Part shown: one piece after another, positions 45,001-60,300 of the stretch
How the letters are laid out: every line of letters starts with the position of its first letter
Position numbering within the stretch: the stretch's first letter is position 1
DNA from: Siphonodentalium dalli
Lineage: Eukaryota > Mollusca > Scaphopoda > Gadilida > Siphonodentaliidae
NCBI GenBank assembly: GCA_032622095.1
Contig: CP136063.1
Location: forward strand, 31,996,987-32,060,986
Direction: 5' to 3'
DNA length: 64,000 nucleotides
The notes under the pieces: generated by a model
What the model saw: only the letters and a program-made list of their open reading frames with translations
Told to the model about the DNA's origin: nothing
The model's database searches: none
Position numbers and translations under genes: made by a program

Positions 45001-47324
45001 TACTAGTAGTAAAATAATGACAATTTATGCGGCTTCCAGTCATGTGGTTATTTATAATGAATCTCCCATAATAGTAGTAAATAATGGCAATGTATGCGGC
45101 TTCCAGCCATGGTTATTTATAATGAATCTCTCATACTAGTAGTAAAATAATGACAATGTATGCGGCTTCCAGTCATGTGGTTATTTATAATGAATCTCCC
45201 ATACTAGTAGTAAAATAATGACAATGTATGCGGCTTCCAGTCATGTGGTTATTTATAATGAATCTCCCTTACTAGTAGTAAAATAATGACAATGTATGCG
45301 GCTTCGAGTCATGTGGTTATTTATAATAAATCTCCCATACTAGTAGTAACATAATGACTATGTATGCGGCTTCCAGCCATGTGGTTATTTATAATAAATC
45401 TCCTATACTAGTAGTAAAATAATGACAATGTATGTGGCTTCCAGTCATGTGGTTATTTATAATGAATCTCCCATACTAGTAGTAAAATAATGACAATGTA
45501 TGCGGCTTCCAGTCATGTGGTTATTTATAATAAATCTCCCATACTAGTAGTAAAATAATGACAATGAATGCGGCTTCCAGCCATGTGGTTATTTATAATG
45601 AATCTCCCATACTATTAGTAAAATAATGACAATGTATGCGGCTTCCAGTCATGTGGTTATTTATAATGAATCTCCCTTACTAGTAGTAAAATAATGACAA
45701 TGTATGTGGCTTCCAGTCATGTGGTTATTTATAATGAATCTCCCATACTAGTAGTAAAATAATGACAATGTATGTGGCTTCCAGTCATGTGGTTATTTAT
45801 AATGAATCTCCCATACTAGTAGTAAAATAATGACAATGTATGTGTCTCCCAGCCATGTGGTTATTTATAATGAATCTCCCATACTAGTAGTAAAATAATG
45901 ACAATGTATGCGGCTTCCAGCCATGTGGTTATTTATAATGAATCTCCCATACTAGTAGTAAAATAATAACAATGTATGCGGCTTCCAGCCATGTGGTTAT
46001 TTATAATGAATCTCCCATACTAGTAGTAAAATAATGACATTGTATGCGGTTTCCAGCCATGTGGTTATTTATAATGAATCTCCCATACTAGTAGTATAAT
46101 AATGACAATGTATGTGGCTTCCAGCCTTGTTGTTACTTATAATGAATCTCCCATATTAGTAGTAAAATAATGACAATGTATGTGGATTCCAGCCATGTTG
46201 TTACTTATAATGAATCTCCCATACTAGTTGTAAAATAATGACAATGTAAGCGGCTTCCAGCCATGTGGTTATTTATAATGAATCTCCCATACTAGTAGTA
46301 TAATAATGACAATGTATGTGGCTTCCAGCCATGTTGTTACTTATAATGAATCTCCCATATTAGTAGTAAAATAATGACAATGTATGTGGCTTCCAGCCAT
46401 GTTGTTACTTATAATGAATCTCCCATACTAGTAGTAAAATAATGACAATGTATGCGGCTTCCAGCCATGTGGTTATTTATAATGAATCTCCCATACTAGT
46501 AGTATAATAATGACAATGTATGTGGCTTCCAGCCATGTTGTTACTTATAATGAATCTCCCATATTAGTAGTAAAATAATGACAATGTATGTGGCTTCCAG
46601 CCATGTTGTTACTTATAATGAATCTCCCATACTATTAGTAAAATAATGACAATGTATGTGGCTTCCAGTCATGTGGTTATTTATAATGCATCTCCCATAC
46701 TAGTAGTAAAATAATGACAATGTAAGCGGCTTCCAGTCATGTGGTTATTTATAATGAATCTCCCATACTAGTAGTAAAATAATGACATTGTATGTGGCTA
46801 CCAGTCATGTGGTTATTTATAATGAATCTCCCATACTAGTAGTAAAATAATGACAATGTATGCGGCTTCCAGTCATGTTGTTATTTATAATGAATCTCCC
46901 ATACTAGCAGTAAAATAATGACAATGTAAGCGGCTTCCAGCCATGTGGTTATTTATAATGAATCTCCCATACTAGTAGTAAAAGAATGACAATGTATGCG
47001 GCTTCCAGTCATGTGGTTATTTATTATGAATCTCCCTTACTAGTAGTAGAATAATGACAATGTAAGCGGCTTCCAGCCATGTGGTTATTTATAATGAATC
47101 TCCCATACTATTAGTAAAATAATGACAATGTATGAGGCTTCCAGCCATGTGGTTATTTATAATGAATCTCCCATACTAGTAGTATAATAATGACAATGTA
47201 TGTGGCTTCCAGCCATGTTGTTACTTATAATGAATCTCCCATATTAGTAGTAAAATAATGACAATGTATGTGGCTTCCAGCCATGTTGTTACTTATAATG
47301 AATCTCCCATACTATTAGTAAAAT
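42100..47324. repeat. Higher-order block A (5,225 bp), first copy
   Basis: Rare unit variants recur at a constant 5,225-base offset in the following block. Pairs checked: 42511/47736, 43661/48886, 44731/49956, 45841/51066 and 46796/52021. The constant offset over 4.3 kb means almost no indels since duplication. Edges are approximate. Confidence 0.9.
42333..44638. repeat. Nested 1,153-bp tandem duplication inside block A
   Basis: Variants such as 'agtagtaacataatg' (42561 and 43714) and 'aaataaagac' (43451 and 44604) recur at 1,153 bases, i.e. 17 units less 3 bases. It is present in both block A copies, so it is older than the 5,225-bp event. Confidence 0.85.
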
Positions 47325-50300
47325 AATGACAATGTATGTGGCTTCCAGTCAAGTGGTTATTTATAATGAATCTCCCATACTAGTAGTAAAATAATGACAA
47401 TGTATGTGGCTTCCAGTCAAGTGGTTATTTATAATGAATCTCCCATACTAGTAGTAAAATAATGACAATGTATGCGACTTCCAGCCATGGTTATTTATAA
47501 TGAATCTCCCATACTAGTAGTAAAATAATGACAATGTATGCGGCTTCCAGCCATGTGGTTATATATAATGAATCTCCCATACTAGTAGTAAAATAATGAC
47601 AATGTATGCGGCTTCCAGCCATGGTTATTTATAATGAATCTCCCATACTAGTAGTAAAATAATGACAATGAATGCGGCTTCCAGCCAAGTGGTTATTTAT
47701 AATGAATCTCCCATACTAGTAGTAAAATAATGACAACGTATGTGGCTTCCAGTCATGTGGTTATTTATAATAAATCTCCCATACTAGTAGTAACATAATG
47801 ACAATGTATGCGGCTTCCAGCCATGTGGTTATTTATAATAAATCTCCTATACTAGTAGTAAAATAATGACAATGTATGTGGCTTCCAGTCATGTGGATAT
47901 TTATAATGAATCTCCCATACTAGTAGTAAAATAATGACAATGTATGCGGCTTCCAGTCATGTGGTTATTTATAATGAATCTCCCATACTAGTATTAAAAT
48001 AATGACAATGTAAGCGGCTTCCAGCCATGTTGTTATTTATAATGAATCTCCCATACTAGTAATAAAATAATGACAATGTATGTGGCTTCCAGCCATGTGG
48101 TTATTTATAATGAATCTCCCATAATAGTAGTAAATAATGACAATGTAAGCGGCTTCCAGCCATGTGGTTATTTATAATGAATCTCCCATACTAGTAGTAA
48201 AATAATGACAACGTAAGCGGCTTCCAGCCATGTGGTTATTTATAATGAATCTCCCATACTAGTAGTAAAATAATGACAATGTATGGGGCTTCCAGCCATG
48301 TGGTTATTTATAATGAATCTCCCATATTAGTAGTAAAATAATGACAATATAAGCGGCTTCCAGCCATGTGGTTATTTATAATGAATCTCCCATACTAGTA
48401 GTAAAATAAAGACAATGTATGCGGCTTCCAGTCATGTGGTTATTTATAATGAATCTCCCATACTAGTAGTAAAATAATGACAATGTATGCGGCTCCTAGC
48501 CATGTGGTTATTTATAATAAATCTCCTATACTAGTAGTAAAATAATGACAATGTATGCGGCTTCCAGTCATGTGGTTATTTATAATGAATCTCCCATACT
48601 AGTAGTACAATAATGACAATGTATGCGGCTTCCGGCCATGTGGTTATTTATAATGAATCTCCTATACTAGTAGTAAAATAAAGACAATGTATGTGGCTTC
48701 CAGCCATGTGGTTATATATAATGAATCTCCCATACTAGTAGTAAAATAATGACAATGTATGCGGCTTCCAGCCATGGTTATTTATAATGAATCTCCCATA
48801 CTAGTAGTAAAATAATGACAATGAATGCGGCTTCCAGCCAAGTGGTTATTTATAATGAATCTCCCATACTAGTAGTAAAATAATGACAAAGTATGTGGCT
48901 TCCAGTCATGTGGTTATTTATAATAAATCTCCCATACTAGTAGTAACATAATGACAATGTATGCGGCTTCCAGCCATGTGGTTATTTATAATAAATCTCC
49001 TATACTAGTAGTAAAATAATGACAATGTATGTGGCTTCCAGTCATGTGGTTATTTATAATGAATCTCCCATACTAGTAGTAAAATAATGACAATGTATGC
49101 GGCTTCCAGTCATGTGGTTATTTATAATGAATCTCCCATACTAGTATTAAAATAATGACAATGTAAGCGGCTTCCAGCCATGTTGTTATTTATAATGAAT
49201 CTCCCATACTAGTAATAAAATAATGACAATGTATGTGGCTTCCAGCCATGTGGTTATTTATAATGAATCTCCCATAATAGTAGTAAATAATGACAATGTA
49301 AGCGGCTTCCAGCCATGTGGTTATTTATAATGAATCTCCCATACTAGTAGTAAAATAATGACAACGTAAGCGGCTTCCAGCCATGTGGTTATTTATAATG
49401 AATCTCCCATACTAGTAGTAAAATAATGACAATGTATGGGGCTTCCAGCCATGTGGTTATTTATAATGAATCTCCCATACTAGTAGTAAAATAATGACAA
49501 TATAAGCGGCTTCCAGCCATGTGGTTATTTATAATGAATCTCCCATACTAGTAGTAAAATAAAGACAATGTATGCGGCTTCCAGTCATGTGGTTATTTAT
49601 AATGAATCTCCCATACTAGTAGTAAAATAATGACAATGTATGCGGCTCACAGCCATGTGGTTATTTATAATAAATCTCCTATACTAGTAGTAAAATAATG
49701 ACAATGTATGCGGCTTCCAGTCATGTGGTTATTTATAATGAATCTCCCATACTAGTAGTACAATAATGACAATGTATGCGGCTTCCAGCCATGTGGTTAT
49801 TTATAATGATTCTCCTATACTAGTAGTAAAATAAAGACAATGTATGTGGCTTCCAGCCATGTGGTTATTTATAATGAATCTCCCATACTAGTAGTAAAAT
49901 AATGACAATGTATGCGGCTTCCAGTCATGTGGTTATTTATAATGAATCTCCCTTGCTAGAAGTAAAATAATGACAATGTATGCGGCTTCCAGTCATGTGG
50001 TTATTTATAATAAATCTCCCATACTAGTAGTAAAATAATGACAATGTATGCGGCTTCCAGCCATGTGGTTATTTATAATGAATCTCCCATACTAGTAGTA
50101 AAATAATGACAATGTATGCGGCTTCAAGTCATGTGGTTATTTATAATGAATCTCCCATACTAGTAGTAAAATAATGACAATGTATGCGGCTTCCAGCCAT
50201 GTGGTTATTTATAATGAATCTCCCATACTAGTAGTAAAATAATGACAATGTATGCGGCTTCCAGTCATGTGGTTATTTATAATGAATCTCCCATAATAGT

Positions 50301-52549
50301 AGTAAATAATGGCAATGTATGCGGCTTCCAGCCATGGTTATTTATAATGAATCTCTCATACTAGTAGTAAAATAATGACAATGTATGCGGCTTCCAGTCA
50401 TGTGGTTATTTATAATGAATCTCCCATACTAGTAGTAAAATAATGACAATGTATGCGGCTTCCAGTCATGTGGTTATTTATAATGAATCTCCCTTACTAG
50501 TAGTAAAATAATGACAATGTATGCGGCTTCGAGTCATGTGGTTATTTATAATAAATCTCCCATACTAGTAGTAACATAATGACAATGTATGCGGCTTCCA
50601 GCCATGTGGTTATTTATAATAAATCTCCTATACTAGTAGTAAAATAATGACAATGTATGTGGCTTCCAGTCATGTGGTTATTTATAATGAATCTCCCATA
50701 CTAGTAGTAAAATAATGACAATGTATGCGGCTTCCAGTCATGTGGTTATTTATAATAAATCTCCCATACTAGTAGTAAAATAATGACAATGAATGCGGCT
50801 TCCAGCCATGTGGTTATTTATAATGAATCTCCCATACTATTAGTAAAATAATGACAATGTATGCGGCTTCCAGTCATGTGGTTATTTATAATGAATCTCC
50901 CTTACTAGTAGTAAAATAATGACAATGTATGTGGCTTCCAGTCATGTGGTTATTTATAATGAATCTCCCATACTAGTAGTAAAATAATGACAATGTATGT
51001 GGCTTCCAGTCATGTGGTTATTTATAATGAATCTCCCATACTAGTAGTAAAATAATGACAATGTATGTGTCTCCCAGCCATGTGGTTATTTATAATGAAT
51101 CTCCCATACTAGTAGTAAAATAATGACAATGTATGCGGCTTCCAGCCATGTGGTTATTTATAATGAATCTCCCATACTAGTAGTAAAATAATAACAATGT
51201 ATGCGGCTTCCAGCCATGTGGTTATTTATAATGAATCTCCCATACTAGTAGTAAAATAATGACATTGTATGCGGCTTCCAGCCATGTGGTTATTTATAAT
51301 GAATCTCCCATACTAGTAGTATAATAATGACAATGTATGTGGCTTCCAGCCTTGTTGTTACTTATAATGAATCTCCCATATTAGTAGTAAAATAATGACA
51401 ATGTATGTGGCTTCCAGCCATGTTGTTACTTATAATGAATCTCCCATACTAGTTGTAAAATAATGACAATGTAAGCGGCTTCCAGCCATGTGGTTATTTA
51501 TAATGAATCTCCCATACTAGTAGTATAATAATGACAATGTATGTGGCTTCCAGCCATGTTGTTACTTATAATGAATCTCCCATATTAGTAGTAAAATAAT
51601 GACAATGTATGTGGCTTCCAGCCATGTTGTTACTTATAATGAATCTCCCATACTAGTAGTAAAATAATGACAATGTATGCGGCTTCCAGCCATGTGGTTA
51701 TTTATAATGAATCTCCCATACTAGTAGTATAATAATGACAATGTATGTGGCTTCCAGCCATGTTGTTACTTATAATGAATCTCCCATATTAGTAGTAAAA
51801 TAATGACAATGTATGTGGCTTCCAGCCATGTTGTTACTTATAATGAATCTCCCATACTATTAGTAAAATAATGACAATGTATGTGGCTTCCAGTCATGTG
51901 GTTATTTATAATGCATCTCCCATACTAGTAGTAAAATAATGACAATGTAAGCGGCTTCCAGTCATGTGGTTATTTATAATGAATCTCCCATACTAGTAGT
52001 AAAATAATGACATTGTATGTGGCTACCAGTCATGTGGTTATTTATAATGAATCTCCCATACTAGTAGTAAAATAATGACAATGTATGCGGCTTCCAGTCA
52101 TGTTGTTATTTATAATGAATCTCCCATACTAGCAGTAAAATAATGACAATGTAAGCGGCTTCCAGCCATGTGGTTATTTATAATGAATCTCCCATACTAG
52201 TAGTAAAAGAATGACAATGTATGCGGCTTCCAGTCATGTGGTTATTTATTATGAATCTCCCTTACTAGTAGTAGAATAATGACAATGTAAGCGGCTTCCA
52301 GCCATGTGGTTATTTATAATGAATCTCCCATACTATTAGTAAAATAATGACAATGTATGAGGCTTCCAGCCATGTGGTTATTTATAATGAATCTCCCATA
52401 CTAGTAGTATAATAATGACAATGTATGTGGCTTCCAGCCATGTTGTTACTTATAATGAATCTCCCATATTAGTAGTAAAATAATGACAATGTATGTGGCT
52501 TCCAGCCATGTTGTTACTTATAATGAATCTCCCATACTATTAGTAAAAT
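47325..52549. repeat. Higher-order block A, second copy
   Basis: Tandem duplicate of about 42100-47324. The match fades after about 52550. Confidence 0.9.
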
Positions 52550-52770
52550 AATGACAATGTATGTGGCTTCCAGTCGTGTGGTTATTTATAATGAATCTCC
52601 CATACTAGTAGTAAAATAATGACATTGTATGTGGCTTCCAGTCATGTAGTTATTTATTATGAATCTCCCTTACTAGTAGTAAAATAATGACAATGTATGT
52701 GGCTTCCAGTCATGTGGTTATTTATAATGAATCTCCCATACTAGTAAAATAATGACAATGTATGCGGCTT

Positions 52771-55700
52771 CCAGACATGTGGTTATTTATAATGAATCTC
52801 CCATACTAGTAGTAAAATAATGACAATGTATGTGGCTTCCAGTCATGTGGTTATTTATAATGAATCTCCCATACTAGTAGTAAAATAATGACAATGTATG
52901 CGGCTTCCAGCCATGTGGTTATTTATAATGAATCTCCCATACTAGCAGTAAAATAATGACAATGTATGTGGCTTCCAGCCATGTGGTTATTTATAATGAA
53001 TCTCCCATACTAGTAGTAAAATAATGACAATGTATGCGGCTTCCAGCCAAGTGGTTATTTATAATGAATCTCCCATACTAGCAGTAAAATAATGACAATG
53101 TATGTGGCTTCCAGCCATGTGGTTATTTATAATGAATCTCCCATACTAGTAGTAAAATAATGACAATGTATGCGGCTTCCAGCCAAGTGGTTATTTATAA
53201 TGAATCTCCCATACTAGCAGTAAAATAATGACAATGTATGTGGCTTCCAGCCATGTGGTTATTTATAATGAATCTCCCATACTAGCAGTAAAATAATGAC
53301 AAGGTATGTGGCTTCCAGCCAAGTGGTTATTTATAATGAATCTCCCATACTAGCAGTAAAATAATGACAATGTATGTGGCTTCCAGCCATGTGGTTATTT
53401 ATAATGAATCTCCCATACTAGCAGTAAAATAATGACAATGTATGCGGCTTCCAGCCAAGTGGTTATTTATAATGAATCTCCCATACTAGCAGTAAAATAA
53501 TGACAATGTATGTGGCTTCCAGTCATGTGGTTATTTATAATGAATCTCCCATACTAGTAGTAAAATAATGACAATGTATGCGGCTTCCAGCCAAGTGGTT
53601 ATTTATAATGAATCTCCCATACTAGCAGTAAAATAATGACAATGTATGTGGCTTCCAGCCATGTGGTTATTTATAATGAATCTCCCATACAAGTAGTAAA
53701 ATAATGACAATGTATGGGGCTTCCAGTCATGTGGTTATTTATTATGAATCTCCCTTACTAGTAGTAAAATAATGACAATGTAAGCGGCTTCCAGCCATGT
53801 GGTTATTTATAATGAATCTCCCATATTAGTAGTAAAATAATGACAATGTAAGCGGCTTCCAGCCATGTGGTTATTTATAATGAATCTCCCATATTAGTAG
53901 TAACATAATGACAATGTATGCGGTTTCCAGCCATGTGGTTAGTTATAATGAATCTCCCATACTAGCAGTAAAATAATGACAATGTATGCGGCTTCCAGCC
54001 ATGTGGTTATTTATAATGAATCTCCTATACTAGTAGTAAAATAATGACAATGTATGTGGCTTCCAGCCATGTGGTTATTTATAATGAATCTCCCATACTA
54101 GTTGTAAAATAATGACAATGTACGCGGCTTCCAGTCATGTGGTTATTTATAATGAATCTCCCATACTATTAGTAAAATAATGACAATGTATGCGGCTTCC
54201 AGCCATGTTGTTATTTATAATGAAACTCCCATACAAGTAGTAAAATAATGACAATGTATGCGGCTTCCAGCCATGTGGTTATTTATAATGAATCTCCCAT
54301 ACTAGTAATAAAATAATGACAATGTATGCGGCTTCCAGCCATGTGGTTATCTATAATGAATCTCCCATACTAGTAGTAAAATAATGACAATGTATGCGGC
54401 TTCCAGTCATGTGGTTATTTATAATGAATCTCCCATAATAGTAGTAAATAATGACAATGTAAGCGGCTTCCAGCCATGTGGTTATTTATAATGAATCTCC
54501 CATACTAGTAGTAAAATAATGACAATGTATGCGGCTTCCAGCCAAGTGGTTATTTATAATGAATCTCCCATACTAGTTGTAAAATAATGACAATGTATGC
54601 GGCTTCCAGCCATGTGGTTATTTATAATGAATCTCCCATACTAGTAGTAAAATAATGACAATATATGCGGCTTCCAGCTATGGTTATTTATAATGAATCT
54701 CCCATACTAGTAGTAAAATAATGACAATGTATGCGGATTCCTGTCATGTGGTTATTTATAATGAAACTCCCATACTAGTAGTAAAATAATGACAATGTAT
54801 GCGGCTTCCAGCCATGTGGTTATTTATAATGAATCTCCCATACTAGTAGTGAAATAATGACAATGAATGCGGCTTCCAGCCATGTGGTTATTTATAATGA
54901 ATCTCCCATACTAGCAGTAAAATAATGACAATGTATGTGGCTTCCAGCCATGTGGTTATTTATAATGAATCTCCCATACTAGCAGTAAAATAATGACAAT
55001 GTATGCGGCTTCCAGCCAAGTGGTTATTTATAATGAATCTCCCATACTAGCAGTAAAATAATGACAATGTATGTGGCTTCCAGTCATGTGGTTATTTATA
55101 ATGAATCTCCCATACTAGTAGTAAAATAATGACAATGTATGCGGCTTCCAGCCAAGTGGTTATTTATAATGAATCTCCCATACTAGCAGTAAAATAATGA
55201 CAATGTATGTGGCTTCCAGCCATGTGGTTATTTATAATGAATCTCCCATACAAGTAGTAAAATAATGACAATGTATGGGGCTTCCAGTCATGTGGTTATT
55301 TATTATGAATCTCCCTTACTAGTAGTAAAATAATGACAATGTAAGCGGCTTCCAGCCATGTGGTTATTTATAATGAATCTCCCATATTAGTAGTAAAATA
55401 ATGACAATGTAAGCGGCTTCCAGCCATGTGGTTATTTATAATGAATCTCCCATATTAGTAGTAACATAATGACAATGTATGCGGTTTCCAGCCATGTGGT
55501 TAGTTATAATGAATCTCCCATACTAGCAGTAAAATAATGACAATGTATGCGGCTTCCAGCCATGTGGTTATTTATAATGAATCTCCTATACTAGTAGTAA
55601 AATAATGACAATGTATGTGGCTTCCAGCCATGTGGTTATTTATAATGAATCTCCCATACTAGTTGTAAAATAATGACAATGTACGCGGCTTCCAGTCATG

Positions 55701-57372
55701 TGGTTATTTATAATGAATCTCCCATACTATTAGTAAAATAATGACAATGTATGCGGCTTCCAGCTATGTTGTTATTTATAATGAAACTCCCATACAAGTA
55801 GTAAAATAATGACAATGTATGCGGCTTCCAGCCATGTGGTTATTTATAATGAATCTCCCATACTAGTAATAAAATAATGACAATGTATGCGGCTTCCAGC
55901 CATGTGGTTATCTATAATGAATCTCCCATACTAGTAGTAAAATAATGACAATGTATGCGGCTTCCAGTCATGTGGTTATTTATAATGAATCTCCCATAAT
56001 AGTAGTAAATAATGACAATGTAAGCGGCTTCCAGCCATGTGGTTATTTATAATGAATCTCCCATACTAGTAGTAAAATAATGACAATGTATGCGGCTTCC
56101 AGCCAAGTGGTTATTTATAATGAATCTCCCATACTAGTTGTAAAATAATGACAATGTATGCGGCTTCCAGCCATGTGGTTATTTATAATGAATCTCCCAT
56201 ACTAGTAGTAAAATAATGACAATATATGCGGCTTCCAGCTATGGTTATTTATAATGAATCTCCCATACTAGTAGTAAAATAATGACAATGTATGCGGATT
56301 CCTGTCATGTGGTTATTTATAATGAAACTCCCATACTAGTAGTAAAATAATGACAATGTATGCGGCTTCCAGCCATGTGGTTATTTATAATGAATCTCCC
56401 ATACTAGTAGTGAAATAATGACAATGAATGCGGCTTCCAGCCATGTGGTTATTTATAATGAATCTCCCATACTAGTGGTAAAATAATGACAATGTATGCG
56501 GCTTCGAGTCATGTGGTTATTTATAATGAATCTCCCATACTAGTAGTAAAATAATGACAATGTATGCGGCTTCCAGACATGTGGTTATTTATAATGAATC
56601 TCCCATACTAGTAGTAAAATAATGACAATGTATGTGGCTTCCAGTCATGTGGTTATTTATAATGAATCTCCCATACTAGTAGTAAAATAATGACAATGTA
56701 TGCGGTTTCCAGCCATGTGGTTATTTATAATGAATCTCCCATACTAGCAGTAAAATAATGACAATGTATGTGGCTTCCAGCCATGTGGTTATTTATAATG
56801 AATCTCCCATACTAGTAGTAAAATAATGACAATGTATGCGGCTTCCAGCCAAGTGGTTATTTATAATGAATCTCCCATACTAGCAGTAAAATAATGACAA
56901 TGTATGTGGCTTCCAGCCATGTGGTTATTTATAATGAATCTCCCATACTAGTAGTAAAATAATGACAATGTATGCGGCTTCCAGCCAAGTGGTTATTTAT
57001 AATGAATCTCCCATACTAGCAGTAAAATAATGACAATGTATGTGGCTTCCAGCCATGTGGTTATTTATAATGAATCTCCCATACTAGCAGTAAAATAATG
57101 ACAATGTATGTGGCTTCCAGCCAAGTGGTTATTTATAATGAATCTCCCATACTAGCAGTAAAATAATGACAATGTATGTGGCTTCCAGCCATGTGGTTAT
57201 TTATAATGAATCTCCCATACTAGCAGTAAAATAATGACAATGTATGCGGCTTCCAGCCAAGTGGTTATTTATAATGAATCTCCCATACTAGCAGTAAAAT
57301 AATGACAATGTATGTGGCTTCCAGTCATGTGGTTATTTATAATGAATCTCCCATACTAGTAGTAAAATAATG
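52771..57372. repeat. Blocks repeated at 3,802 bp around the 1,561-bp duplication
   Basis: The stretch 52771-53570 ('ccagacatgt' variant followed by a run of 'actagcag' units) recurs at 56573-57372 with an offset of 3,802 bases. It may record an earlier and larger duplication that the 1,561-bp event later modified. Confidence 0.75.
53345..56466. repeat. 1,561-bp tandem duplication (23 units)
   Basis: Rare variants recur at a constant 1,561 bases: 'agttataatg' at 53941 and 55502, 'cggattcctgtc' at 54734 and 56295. The copies are about 53345-54905 and 54906-56466. Confidence 0.88.
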
Positions 57373-60300
57373 ACAATGTATGCGGCTTCCAGCCATGTGG
57401 TTATTTATAATGTATCTCCCATACTAGTAGTAAAATAATGACAATGTAAGCGGCTTCCAGCCATGTGGTTATTTATAATAAATCTCCCATAATAGTAGTA
57501 AATAATGACAATGTATGCGGCTTCCAGCCATGTGGTTATTTATAATGAATCTCCCATACTAGTAGTAAAATAATGACAATGTATGCGGCTTCCAGCCATG
57601 TGGTTATTTATAATGAATCTCCCATACTAGTTGTAAAATAATGACAATGTATGCGGCTTCCAGCCATGTGGTTATTTATAATGAATCTCCTATACTAGTT
57701 GTAAAATAATGACAATGTACGCGGCTTCCAGTCATGTGGTTATTTATAATGAATCTCCCATACTATTAGTAAAATAATGACAATGTATGCGGCTTCCAGC
57801 CATGTTGTTATTTATAATGAAACTCCCATACTAGTAGTAAAATAATGGCAATGTATGCGGCTTCCAGCCATGTGGTTATTTATAATGAATCTCCCATACT
57901 AGTAATAAAATAATGACAATGTATGCGGCTTCCAGCCATGTGGTTATCTATAATGAATCTCCCATACTAGTAGTAAAATAATGACAATGTATGCGGCTTC
58001 CAGTCATGTGGTTATTTATAATGAATCTCCCATAATAGTAGTAAATAATGACAATGTAAGCGGCTTCCAGCCATGTGGTTATTTATAATGAATCTCCCAT
58101 ACTAGTAGTAAAATAATGACAATATAAGCGGCTTCCAGCCATGTGGTTATTTATAATGAATATCCATTACTATTAATAACATAATGACAATGTATGCGGC
58201 TTCCAGCCATGATGTTATTTATAATGAATCACCCACACTAGTAATAACATAATGACAATGTAAGCGGCTTCCAGCCATGTTGTTATTTATAATGAATCTC
58301 CCATACTAGTAGTATAATAATGACAATGAATGCGGCTTCCAGTCATGTGGTTATCTATAATGAATCTCCGATACTAGTGGTAAAATAATGACAATGTATG
58401 CCACTTCCAGTCATGTGGTTATTTATAATGAATCTACCATACTAGTAGTATAATAATGACAATGAATGCGGCTTCCAGTCATGTGGTTATCTATAATGAA
58501 TCTCCGATACTAGTGGTAAAATAATGACAATGTATGCCACTTCCAGTCATGTGGTTATTTACAATGAATCTACCATACTAGTGGTAAAATAATGACAATG
58601 TATGCCACTTCCAGTCATGTGGTTATTTATAATGAATCTACCATACTAGTGGTAAAATAATGACAATGTATGCCACTTCCAGTCATGTTGTTATTTATAA
58701 TGAATCTCCCATACTACATGTAGTAGTAAAATAATGACAATGTATGCGGCTCACAGCCATGTGATTATTTATAATGAATCTCCCATACTAGTAGTAAAAT
58801 AATGACAATGTAAGCGGCTTCCAGTCATGTGGTTATTTATAATGTATCTCCCATACTAGCAGTAAAATAATGACAATGTAAGCGGCTCACAGCCATGTGA
58901 TTATTTATAATGAATCTCCCATACTAGTAGTAAAATAATGACAATGTAAGCGGCTTCCAGCCATGTGGTTATTTATAATGAATCTCCCATACTAGTAGTA
59001 AAATAATGACAATGAATGCGGCTTCCAGCCATGTGGTTATTTATAATGAATCTCCCATACTAGTGGTAAAATAATGACAACGAATGCGGCTTCGAGTCAT
59101 GTGGTTATTTATAATGAATCTCCCATACTAGTAGTAAAATAATGACAATGAATGCGGCTTCCAGCCATGTGGTTATTTATAATGAATCTCCCATACTAGT
59201 AGTTCAAATAATGACAATGTATGCGGCTTCCAGCCATGTGGTTATTTATAATGAATCTCCCATACTAGTAGTAAAATAATGACAATGTATGCGGCTTCAG
59301 GTCATGTGGTTATTTATAATGAATCTCCCATACTAGTAGTAAAATAATGACAATGTATGCGGCTTCAGGTCATGTGGTTATTTATAATGAATCTCCCATA
59401 CTAGTAACATAATGACAATGAATGCGGTTTGCAGCCATGTGGTTATTTATAATGCATCTCCCATACTAGTAGTAAAATAATGACAATGTATGTGGCTTCC
59501 AGTCATGTGGATATTTATAATGAATCTCCCATACTAGTAGTAAAATAATGACAATGTAAGCGGCTACCAGTCATGTTATTATTTATAATGAATCTCCCAT
59601 ACTAGTAGTAAAATAATGACAATGTATGTGGCTTCCAGTCATGTGGTTATTTATAATGAATCTCCCATACTATTAGTAAATAATGACAATGTAAGCGGCT
59701 TCCAGCCATGTGGTTATTTATAATGAATCTACCATACTAGTAGTAAAATAATGGCAATGTAAGCGGTTTCCAGTCATGTGGTTATTTATAATGAATCTCC
59801 CATACTAGTAGTAAAATAATGGCAATGTATGCGGCTTCCAGCCATGTGGTTATTTATAATGAATCTCCCATACTAGTAGTAAAATAGTGGCAATATATGC
59901 AGCTTCCAATCATGTGGTAATTTATAATGAATATCCCATACTAGTAGTAACACAATGACAATGTGGTTATTTATAATGAATCTCCCAAACTAGTAGTAAA
60001 ATAATGACAATGAATGCGGCTTCCAGTCATGTGGTTATTTTTAATGAATCTCCCACACTAGTAGTAAAATAATGACAATGTATGCGGCTTCCAGCCATGT
60101 GGTTATTTATAATGAATCTCACATACTAGTAGTAAAGTAATGACAATGAATACGGCTTTTAGCCATGTGGTTATTTATAATGAATCTCCCATACAACGAA
60201 TGCGGCTTCCAGTCATGCGGATATTTATAATGAATCTCCCATACTAGTAGTAAAATAATGACAATGTATGTGGCTTCCAGCCATGTGGTTATTTATAATG

